Origin: an uncultured Collinsella sp.
Lineage (GTDB): Bacteria; Actinomycetota; Coriobacteriia; Coriobacteriales; Coriobacteriaceae
DNA length: 11,117 nt
Assembly: GCA_902478765.1 (NCBI GenBank)
Contig: CABSMN010000014.1
Span: forward strand, 1 to 11,117
Direction of reading: 5' to 3'
The notes beneath the pieces are model-generated. The model was given only the letters and a program-made list of their open reading frames with translations, was not told the origin of the DNA and did not search any database. Position 1 is the stretch's first letter. Each line of letters opens with the position of its first letter. This document shows, piece by piece, positions 1-5,852 of the stretch. A program made the translations under genes and the position numbers.

Positions 1-434
1 CCCAGCTCACCGGACTCAATGATCTCCTTGGCCTTGTTGACGAAGGGGTTGTGGCGACGGTGCTGGCCCACGAGCACGGGCACGCCGGCGGTCTCGGCCT
101 CGGCGGCGAAGGCCTGGGCATCCTCGAGGTCGTTGGAGATTGGCTTTTCGACCAGCGGCACGATGTTGCGCTTCACGGCCTCGCGGGCAACGCCCAGATG
201 CAGGTCGTTGGGGGTGGCGATGATGACGGCCTCGGGCTTGACCTCGTCCATCATCTGGGCGGGATCGGTGTAAAACGGCACGCCGGCGGCCTCGGCCGTG
301 GCACGGGCGCCCTCAAAGGCGTCGGCGATGGCGACGAGCTCGGCCTCGGGCTCCTCGGTGACAAAGCGGATGTGGTTGCGGCCCATGGCGCCGGCGCCGA
401 TGACGGCAATGCGGACGGGGTTGAGCTCAGACAT
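1..434 (-). CDS. Gfo/Idh/MocA-family NAD(P)-dependent oxidoreductase, N-terminal part (truncated by window edge)
   Basis: The first 144 codons of a leftward gene are present; the C-terminal substrate-binding domain lies beyond base 1. The N-terminus is a Rossmann fold: a beta strand followed by GAGAMG (residues 13-18), then Asp38 at the end of the second strand, which in this family usually means NAD rather than NADP. TPNDLH (74-79) and the family hallmark EKP (96-98, the Lys that contacts substrate and nicotinamide) follow. Known members oxidise or reduce sugars, inositols and related polyols at a ring carbon. The ATG at 434-432 has a good Shine-Dalgarno, AAGGA (445-441), 6 nt upstream. It is last of three same-direction genes after a dehydrogenase and a transporter, so it is probably part of one catabolic pathway. 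Substrate is not assignable. Family call is firm; the operon role is inference. Confidence 0.9.
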   Translation of the reverse strand, partial: MSELNPVRIAVIGAGAMGRNHIRFVTEEPEAELVAIADAFEGARATAEAAGVPFYTDPAQMMDEVKPEAVIIATPNDLHLGVAREAVKRNIVPLVEKPISNDLEDAQAFAAEAETAGVPVLVGQHRRHNPFVNKAKEIIESGEL

Positions 435-465
435 TTCGACTCCTTAATACTGGTGACCGGTGGAA

Positions 466-494
466 TGCGACAAAGGGACAGTCCCTTTGTCGCA
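466..494. repeat. 29-bp perfect palindrome (REP-like intergenic element)
   Basis: Two perfect 14-bp arms, TGCGACAAAGGGAC (466-479) and GTCCCTTTGTCGCA (481-494), are separated by a single A. It fills much of the 69-bp gap between the transporter stop and the oxidoreductase start. Neither side has a T-tract, so it is not a classical intrinsic terminator, though a 14-bp stem in RNA could stabilise or partly terminate the transcript. The core GGGAC/GTCCC and the 29-bp length are shared with three decayed copies at 8262-8346, which suggests a dispersed repetitive extragenic palindrome family. Confidence 0.8.
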
Positions 495-503
495 TCGGTA
501 AAA

Positions 504-1760
504 CTAGGCGGACTTCTTCTTGCTGTCGGAGACCATCATGTAGACGGTGAGCACGACGGCGATGGCGGCAATCACAATGGCGCCGTAGAAGGACTGCTGG
601 TAGGCGGCGCTGCCGGCCTCGGCGTGATACAGCACGGCGGTGATGGGCTGGCTGATCCAGGTGGAAGCGGCATAGCCTAAAAACATGATGCCGTAGTTGA
701 CGCCGATGTTGCTGGTGCCAAAGGCGCCACCGGTGAGCGGCGGGTAGATGACGAGCAGGGCGCCAAAGCTAAAGCCGAGCAGGGCGAGCGCCACAAAGAA
801 CATGCTCTGCGTAAAGCTCATTGACATGATGACGAGGGCGACGATGGTCACGACAAGGCTGATGAGCAGCGACTTGTAGGCGCCGAGCTTGTCGATGATC
901 TGACCAAAGGACAGACGGCCGACCAGGTTGGCGCAGGTGTTGACGGAGACGACCACGCCGCCGAGGGCGACAGCCGCGGCGCTCGTGGGGTCGGCGAAGA
1001 GCTGGACGGCAGCGATGGAGGCAACCTTGCCCACGAGCAGGGTGCCCGCGGTGGCGGCAAAGGCGAAGGTGACGATGAGGACCCAGAAGCGCGGGGTCTT
1101 GACCATCTCGCCCGGGGTGAGGTCGCCGAAGGTACCGGCGTGCGCGCCGCCCTTGGGGGCCTCGAAGCCCTCGGGCAGCCAACCGGCCTCGGGGGCCTTC
1201 AGGAACAGGGCGGAGGCGGCGATCGTCACAAAGAAGATGACGCCGAGTGCCTTGAGGGCGCCAAAGATGCCCAGACTCGGGATGAGCAGCGAGGCGAGCA
1301 CCGGGGACAGCACAGCGGGGCCGGCGGTCGAAGCGGCCAGGGTGATGCCGGAGGCGAGGCCCTTCTTGTCGATGAACCACTTTTGGCCGGTCGTGAGCGC
1401 GGGGTTGTAACCCAGGCCGTTGCCGACGGCGGCGACGAGCGAGAACCACAGGTAGAACTGCCACGGCTCGGTGACGGTGCCGGACATGAACCAGCCCACG
1501 CCGTAGCACACGGCGGCGGCGATCACGACGTTGCGGGGGCCGATCTTGTCGGAGATGCGGCCGGCGAAGATGCCTGTCACGGCCATGATGGTCTGAAAGA
1601 CTGGGAACGCCCAGGTAAGGGCGCTCGACCACTCGGGGTAGACGGCGAGCAGGTTCTTGGACACGACGGAGTACAGCGCGATGGAGCTGATGAAGAACAT
1701 GGTGACGCACGCGGCGGAAAGCACGACGGCGCGACCCTTGTTGGAGTTGGTGGAAGCCAT
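504..1760 (-). CDS. MFS transporter, oxalate/formate antiporter (OFA) type
   Basis: A 418-residue integral membrane protein with about 12 hydrophobic segments in two halves, joined by a cytoplasmic loop carrying GWLPEGFEAP and then TPRFWVLIVTFAF. That GW.P.G stretch and the TP.FW start of the second half are typical of OFA-family major facilitators (oxalate:formate antiporter, YhjX-like proteins), which move small mono- and dicarboxylates. GRISDKIGPR near TM2/TM3 is the conserved MFS loop motif, repeated in weaker form as GQIIDKLG in the second half. The C-terminus is a short basic tail (SKKKSA). I chose ATG 1760-1758, which has AAAGAG (1770-1765) upstream, over an in-frame TTG at 1799 with no visible ribosome site. 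It lies 84 bp after the SDR gene and 69 bp before the Gfo/Idh gene, suggesting uptake or exchange of their substrate. The substrate is unknown. Confidence 0.87.
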   Translation of the reverse strand: MASTNSNKGRAVVLSAACVTMFFISSIALYSVVSKNLLAVYPEWSSALTWAFPVFQTIMAVTGIFAGRISDKIGPRNVVIAAAVCYGVGWFMSGTVTEPWQFYLWFSLVAAVGNGLGYNPALTTGQKWFIDKKGLASGITLAASTAGPAVLSPVLASLLIPSLGIFGALKALGVIFFVTIAASALFLKAPEAGWLPEGFEAPKGGAHAGTFGDLTPGEMVKTPRFWVLIVTFAFAATAGTLLVGKVASIAAVQLFADPTSAAAVALGGVVVSVNTCANLVGRLSFGQIIDKLGAYKSLLISLVVTIVALVIMSMSFTQSMFFVALALLGFSFGALLVIYPPLTGGAFGTSNIGVNYGIMFLGYAASTWISQPITAVLYHAEAGSAAYQQSFYGAIVIAAIAVVLTVYMMVSDSKKKSA

Positions 1761-1792
1761 TGGACTCTTTCTAATCGATACGGGGGAGGGGA

Positions 1793-1821
1793 GGGGCAAA
1801 CGCCGCTGAGGTGCTTGCCCC
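1793..1821 (-). other. intercistronic inverted repeat between SDR and MFS genes
   Basis: GGGGCAA (1793-1799) and TTGCCCC (1815-1821) form a 7-bp GC-rich stem around a 15-nt loop in the gap between the SDR stop and the transporter start. In the leftward transcript it is followed by C-rich sequence rather than U residues, so I do not call it a terminator. It could tune expression between the two genes or mean nothing. Confidence 0.3.
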
Positions 1822-1844
1822 GCGCCCCTTTCTACCGGGCTGGT

Positions 1845-2726
1845 TTACTGGTCAGTCGGCTTTGCGACGCCGGACTCATCGGACCAGAGCTCGACGCCCT
1901 TGTTCTTGAGGTAGTTGTCGGCAAAGGCGCGGCGGCCGCCGGGCTTGGCGGTGAGGTCGCCCATCATGTTGGAGAAGCCGCCGTCGACCTTGATGGCGTC
2001 GCCGGTGGTAAAGTCCGAGCGCTTGGACGCCAGGAACATGACGGCGTTGGCGATATCGCTGACCTCGCCGATGCGGCGCGTGGCGATGAGGCGGCTGCGG
2101 CTCTTCTCGACCTCGGGATCGGCGTAAAAGCTTGCCGACATGGGTGTCTTGACAAAGCAGGGCTCGACGCAGTTGGAGCGGACGCCGTAGGGGCCCCACT
2201 CGGCGGCGAGCATCTTGGACATCATGTTGACGCCCGCCTTGGTGGAGCTGTACACGCCCGAGAACGTCTCGGGGGAGTGGCTGGCAACGGTCGAGATGTG
2301 CACCAGGCGGCCCTGGCCGGCCTTGATCATCTCGCGACCAAAGCGCTGCGAGGTGATGAAGTAGCCGGTGAGGTTGACGTTGAGCACCTGCTCCCAGTCG
2401 CTTAGCGGCAGGTCCTCCATGGCGGCGAAGCGCAGGATGCCGGCGGTGTTGACGAGAACGTCGACGCGGCCGAAGTTGGCGATGGTGGCGTCGACGGCAG
2501 CCTGAACCTCGGCCTCGTCGGTGGCGTTCATCTTGTAGCCCTCGGCGTGGATACCAAACTCGGCGGCGAGGTCGGCGGCTGCTGCCTTGACCTTCTCCTC
2601 GTCTAGGTCGAGCAAGACGACGTTGGCGCCGTTGCGGGCGAACTCGCGGCAAATCTCGACGCCCATACCGCCGAGCGCGCCGGTCACGGCGCAGACATCG
2701 CCCTCGAGCTTAAGCCAATTGCTCAT
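1845..2726 (-). CDS. short-chain dehydrogenase/reductase (SDR), classical type
   Basis: A 293-residue cytosolic oxidoreductase of the classical SDR superfamily. The cofactor loop TGALGGMG is at residues 15-22. Asp40 ends the second beta strand, favouring NAD(H). VNTAGI (92-97) matches the structural NxAG motif, and YSSTK (159-163) supplies catalytic Tyr159 and Lys163. The residue 13 before Tyr, normally the catalytic Ser, is Thr146 here, with Ser145 just before it. The fold ends at DGGF, followed by about 40 extra residues ending WSDESGVAKPTDQ, longer than FabG-like members of about 250 residues; this tail may shape the active site or oligomer. The ATG at 2726 is preceded by a purine-rich AAGGGAAG. 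It is first in a leftward set with a transporter and a second oxidoreductase, divergent from a LysR regulator. A hydroxyl/keto interconversion is expected; the substrate is unknown. Confidence 0.92.
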   Translation of the reverse strand: MSNWLKLEGDVCAVTGALGGMGVEICREFARNGANVVLLDLDEEKVKAAAADLAAEFGIHAEGYKMNATDEAEVQAAVDATIANFGRVDVLVNTAGILRFAAMEDLPLSDWEQVLNVNLTGYFITSQRFGREMIKAGQGRLVHISTVASHSPETFSGVYSSTKAGVNMMSKMLAAEWGPYGVRSNCVEPCFVKTPMSASFYADPEVEKSRSRLIATRRIGEVSDIANAVMFLASKRSDFTTGDAIKVDGGFSNMMGDLTAKPGGRRAFADNYLKNKGVELWSDESGVAKPTDQ

Positions 2727-2752
2727 AGGAACTTCCCTTCTTGTGCCTCCCG

Positions 2753-2779
2753 GTGGGTCGCTCCCATTAATCGACCCAC
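2753..2779 (-). promoter_or_regulatory. perfect 8-bp inverted repeat in SDR leader
   Basis: GTGGGTCG (2753-2760) and CGACCCAC (2772-2779) flank 11 nt, about 27 bp upstream of the SDR start codon and just before its ribosome site. In the leader RNA it would form an 8-bp hairpin; in DNA it could be an operator. No T-tract follows. Confidence 0.45.
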
Positions 2780-2795
2780 GTGGTTTTCGCTGGTT

Positions 2796-2824
2796 ATCGT
2801 ATGCTTTGCATTTGCGCAGGTGAA
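2796..2824 (-). promoter_or_regulatory. candidate sigma70-type promoter for the SDR-MFS-Gfo/Idh operon
   Basis: Reading leftward, TTCACC (2824-2819), a 17-nt spacer and TACGAT (2801-2796) each match four of six consensus bases. Overlapping the -10 box and spacer is ATGC-TTT-GCAT (2801-2811), with another GCAT at 2827-2830. These could be half-sites for the divergent LysR regulator, which typically binds between the two start sites. This is motif matching only. Confidence 0.4.
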
Positions 2825-2959
2825 TTGCATATTTGTTAGAATGGCGTTAACCATAGATTTACACTGTGCGATGCAGTTTATTCTCAATTGAGCGCATGAC
2901 CTGCGAAAACAACCTCCTGTGGCACCATGTGGCCACGGGCGCGAAAACGGGAGATTGAC

Positions 2960-3838
2960 GTGTACGATCGACGACTTGAGGCCATATCGGCCGCCGCGGA
3001 GCTGGGAAGCTTCTCGCGCGCGGCGGCAAAACTACGTGTGTCGACCCCGGCTCTCGTCAAACAGGTGTCGGGGTTCGAGGCCGAGTTTGGCATCACGTTG
3101 TTCGAGCGCTCGCATTCGGGCGTTAAGGTGACGCCGGCGGGTGCGCTGCTGGTAGACGATGCGCGCTCGATCATGCGTCAGTCCGAGGATGCGTTGCGCC
3201 GTGCCCGACGCGCAGCGGGCGATGGCGGCGCCGTGCGTCTGGGCGTGTCGATGATGTGCCCGGGGCGCCAAACGCTGTCGATGTGGCCGAGTGTGCACGA
3301 GCTGGAGCCGTCGCTGCGCTTTGAGATTGTGCCGGTGGGGGACCTTTACGATGAGCGCGAGACCGTCATGCGCAGTCTGGGGCGCGAGGTGGATGTGGTG
3401 CAGTCGAGTTTTTCGATCCCGCGCTGGGGTGATGCCTGCCAAAAGCTCCGCATCGTTACCGTGCCGTTTTATATCGACGTGCCGCGCACGAGCCCGCTTG
3501 CGCGCAAGACGCGCATCACAGTTGCCGACCTGGAGGGCATGCGCCTGCGCGTGCTCCGTCACGGCAACGACGCCATGGACAGCCTGCGCATCGACCTTTT
3601 GGCCGACGGCGGCGTGGACGTGATCGACGTGGATAGCTTTGACTTTGCGCTTTTTAACGAGGCGGAGGAAAAGGGCGACGCGGTGCTCACCTGCGGGGCG
3701 TGGTCGGGCGTGCACCCGGCTTTTGTAGGCGTGCCGTTCCTATGTGGCCGCGAGGTGCCGGTCTTCTTGCACTACCCGCTCGAGCCCACCCTCCAAGTAC
3801 AAAAATTCGTCAACGCCATGGCCCAACTCCTCAAGTAG
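2960..3838 (+). CDS. LysR-type transcriptional regulator
   Basis: A 292-residue DNA-binding regulator. Residues 1-62 form the LysR winged helix-turn-helix: LEAISAAAELGSFSRAAAKL, then VSTPALVKQVSGFEAEFG and LFERS..GVKVTPAG. The rest is a periplasmic-binding-protein-like effector domain, starting around VRLGVSMMCPGR. I chose GTG at 2960 because GGGAG (2949-2953) lies 6 nt upstream and the HTH then begins at the usual distance from the N-terminus. An ATG at 2927 is in frame, adding 11 residues, but has no ribosome site. The gene is divergent from the SDR-MFS-Gfo/Idh set, the usual place for a LysR regulator controlling its neighbour, probably in response to the transported compound. Family is certain; target and inducer are inferred. 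Confidence 0.92.
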   Translation: MYDRRLEAISAAAELGSFSRAAAKLRVSTPALVKQVSGFEAEFGITLFERSHSGVKVTPAGALLVDDARSIMRQSEDALRRARRAAGDGGAVRLGVSMMCPGRQTLSMWPSVHELEPSLRFEIVPVGDLYDERETVMRSLGREVDVVQSSFSIPRWGDACQKLRIVTVPFYIDVPRTSPLARKTRITVADLEGMRLRVLRHGNDAMDSLRIDLLADGGVDVIDVDSFDFALFNEAEEKGDAVLTCGAWSGVHPAFVGVPFLCGREVPVFLHYPLEPTLQVQKFVNAMAQLLK

Positions 3839-3850
3839 CTTACACAAAAC

Positions 3851-3878
3851 GAGGCCCTGGCCAAACGGCCAGGGCCTC
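3851..3878. terminator. bidirectional intrinsic terminator
   Basis: GAGGCCCTGGCC (3851-3862) and GGCCAGGGCCTC (3867-3878) form a perfect 12-bp stem with loop AAAC. Rightward it is followed by a loose T-rich stretch (CTTTATTTCGATTT); leftward by GTTTTGTG. It lies 13 bp after the LysR stop and 55 bp beyond the stop of the convergent ABC transporter gene, so it probably ends both transcripts. Confidence 0.85.
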
Positions 3879-3932
3879 ACTAACCTTTATTTCGATTTAA
3901 ACGACGGGCTGATCACGCGTCAGTAACCGGTC

Positions 3933-5852
3933 CTACTCCAGCTCAAACGCACCCGTGTACAGCTGGTAGTAATATCCGCGCTTGGCGATTAGCTCGTCGT
4001 GGTTGCCGCGCTCGATGATACGGCCGTGGTCCAGACAGATGATCGCGTCGGAGTTGCGCACGGTGGACAGGCGGTGTGCGATGACAAACGTCGTGCGGCC
4101 CTCCATGAGCTTGTCCATGCCCGCCTGCACGATGGCTTCGGTGCGGGTGTCGATGGAGCTCGTGGCCTCGTCCAGGATCATTGCCGGCGGATCGGCGACG
4201 GCGGCGCGGGCGATCGAGATCAGCTGGCGCTGGCCCTGCGACAGCTGGGCGCCGTTGCCGGTGAGCATGGTGTCGTAGCCGTCGGGCAGGCGGGTGATAA
4301 AGTCGTCCGCGCCCGCGAGCTTGGCCGCCGCGATGCACTCCTCGTCGGTCGCATCCAGGTTGCCGTAGCGGATGTTATCCATCACGGTGCCGGTGAACAG
4401 GTTCACGTCCTGCAGCACGACGCCCAGCGAGCGGCGCAGATCGGCCTTGCGGATCTTGTTGACGTTGATGCCGTCGTAGCGAATCTTGCCGTCGGCGATG
4501 TCATAGAAGCGGTTGATGAGGTTGGTGATGGTCGTCTTGCCGGCACCGGTGGCGCCGACAAACGCGACCTTCTGGCCCGGCTTGGCAAACACGGACACGC
4601 CGTGCAGCACCTCGTGGTCGGGCGTGTAGCCAAAGTCGACGTTGTCCATGACCAGGTCGCCGCGCAGCGGTACGTACTCGATCTCGCCGGTTGCGCGGTG
4701 CGGATGTTTCCATGCCCACATGCCGGTGTGGTGGTCGGCCTCTTCGAACTCCCAGGTCTCGGGGTTCACCTGTGCGTTGACGAGCGTCACGTAGCCTTCG
4801 TCGGCCTCGGGCTTCTCGTCGATGAGCTCAAAGATGCGGTCGGCGCCGGCGAGGCCCATGACCACGGCGTTGATCTGCTGCGAGATCTGGCCGATCTGTC
4901 CGCAGAACTGCTTGGTCATGTTGAGGAACGGCACCACGACGGCGATGGACAGCGCCATGCCCGAGATACTCAGGTTGGGCACGCCCAGCGCCAGGAAAAT
5001 GCCGCCCGCCAGTGCGACCAGCACGTAGAGCAGGTTGCCCAGGTTCATAAGGATGGGCATGAGGATGTTGGCGTACATGTTGGCCTTCTGGGAGACCTCG
5101 AAGAGCTTTTCGTTGCGCTCGTCAAAATCGGCCTCGGCGGCAGACTCGTGGCAGAACGCCTTGACGACCTTCTGGCCGTTCATGACCTCCTCGATATGGC
5201 CCTCGACCACGCCAAGCTCGGTCTGCTGCGCAATGAAGAAGCGCGCGGAGTTGGATCCGAGCAGCTTGGTCATAAAGGTCATAAAGGCGACGCCGGCGAT
5301 GATGACCAGGCACATCCACACGCTGTAGTACAGCATGATAAAGAACACCGTGACGATGATGATGATCGTCATGAGCAGGTTGGGCAGCGACTGACTGATC
5401 ATCTGGCGCAGCGTATCGATGTCGTTGGTGTAGTGGCTCATGATATCGCCGCGCTGGTGCGTGTCGAAGTAGCGGATCGGCAGGTCCTGCATGCGGTTGA
5501 ACATCATCTCGCGCAGCTTCTCGAGCGAGCCCTGCGTGACGATAGCCATGGCGCGGTTCCAGAAGAGCGAGGACAGGACACCGACGCCGTAGATGCAGGC
5601 GAGGGTGGTCACGAGCTGCAGAATCTTGGGCTGTGCGGCTTCCCAATCGCCCGACTGCCACGATTCGCTAATAATCTGCAGGGCGCTCTGCAGGAAGGTC
5701 GCGCCGATGGAGTTGATGATGGCGCAGAGCACCACGCCGGCGACGACAAGGGGCAAAAGCACGGGATAGAAGCCAAAGAGCGTCTTGATGAGGCGCGACA
5801 TGGTGCCGCCCTTACGGTTGAGCGCGCGCTCGGCGGTCGTTGCCTTACTCAT
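3933..5852 (-). CDS. ABC exporter half-transporter, subunit with consensus Walker B and degenerate signature
   Basis: A 639-residue half-transporter: an N-terminal exporter-type membrane domain (about residues 20-330, six helices) fused to an ATPase domain. Visible motifs are A-loop Tyr409, Walker A GATGAGKT (433-440), Q-loop Gln481, signature LSQGQ (537-541), Walker B MILDE with catalytic Glu562, and switch His593. The signature has Gln where most have Gly. Its partner, encoded just upstream, lacks the catalytic Glu and His, so together they would make one active and one degenerate ATP site, as in heterodimeric exporters such as BmrCD, LmrCD and TM287/288. An insert of about 45 residues (353-397, with TGMWAWKHPH) separates membrane and ATPase domains. 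The ATG at 5852 has AAGGAGG 8 nt upstream, and ATGAGTAA overlaps the upstream stop. Drugs, peptides or lipids are likely cargo; the specific one is unknown. Confidence 0.92.
   Translation of the reverse strand: MSKATTAERALNRKGGTMSRLIKTLFGFYPVLLPLVVAGVVLCAIINSIGATFLQSALQIISESWQSGDWEAAQPKILQLVTTLACIYGVGVLSSLFWNRAMAIVTQGSLEKLREMMFNRMQDLPIRYFDTHQRGDIMSHYTNDIDTLRQMISQSLPNLLMTIIIIVTVFFIMLYYSVWMCLVIIAGVAFMTFMTKLLGSNSARFFIAQQTELGVVEGHIEEVMNGQKVVKAFCHESAAEADFDERNEKLFEVSQKANMYANILMPILMNLGNLLYVLVALAGGIFLALGVPNLSISGMALSIAVVVPFLNMTKQFCGQIGQISQQINAVVMGLAGADRIFELIDEKPEADEGYVTLVNAQVNPETWEFEEADHHTGMWAWKHPHRATGEIEYVPLRGDLVMDNVDFGYTPDHEVLHGVSVFAKPGQKVAFVGATGAGKTTITNLINRFYDIADGKIRYDGINVNKIRKADLRRSLGVVLQDVNLFTGTVMDNIRYGNLDATDEECIAAAKLAGADDFITRLPDGYDTMLTGNGAQLSQGQRQLISIARAAVADPPAMILDEATSSIDTRTEAIVQAGMDKLMEGRTTFVIAHRLSTVRNSDAIICLDHGRIIERGNHDELIAKRGYYYQLYTGAFELE

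Larger units (their letters stand above)
2727..2959. promoter_or_regulatory. divergent intergenic control region between SDR operon and LysR gene
   Basis: This 233-bp stretch is clearly AT-richer than its surroundings and has no convincing gene. Besides the elements listed separately it holds a perfect 10-bp palindrome CTCAATTGAG (2883-2892) and ATGG..CCAT arms around GTTAA (2841-2854). For the rightward regulator I could not single out one promoter: TTTACA at 2858 has only a weak TATTCT after a 15-nt spacer. The divergent layout fits known LysR regulators that repress their own gene and activate the opposite operon with a small-molecule inducer. Confidence 0.6.

Noticed and set aside
466..494. 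Intrinsic terminator after the MFS gene
   Set aside because: The stem is perfect but neither side has a T-tract, and the next gene in the same direction starts 32 bp later with its own ribosome site.
1781..1797. G-run tract (G5-A-G4-A-G4) as a G-quadruplex
   Set aside because: Only three G-runs of sufficient length are adjacent, so a normal four-run quadruplex is not supported.
1140..2405. Long + strand open frame across the MFS and SDR genes
   Set aside because: It spans two well-supported genes and their gap on the other strand; composition is a shadow pattern.
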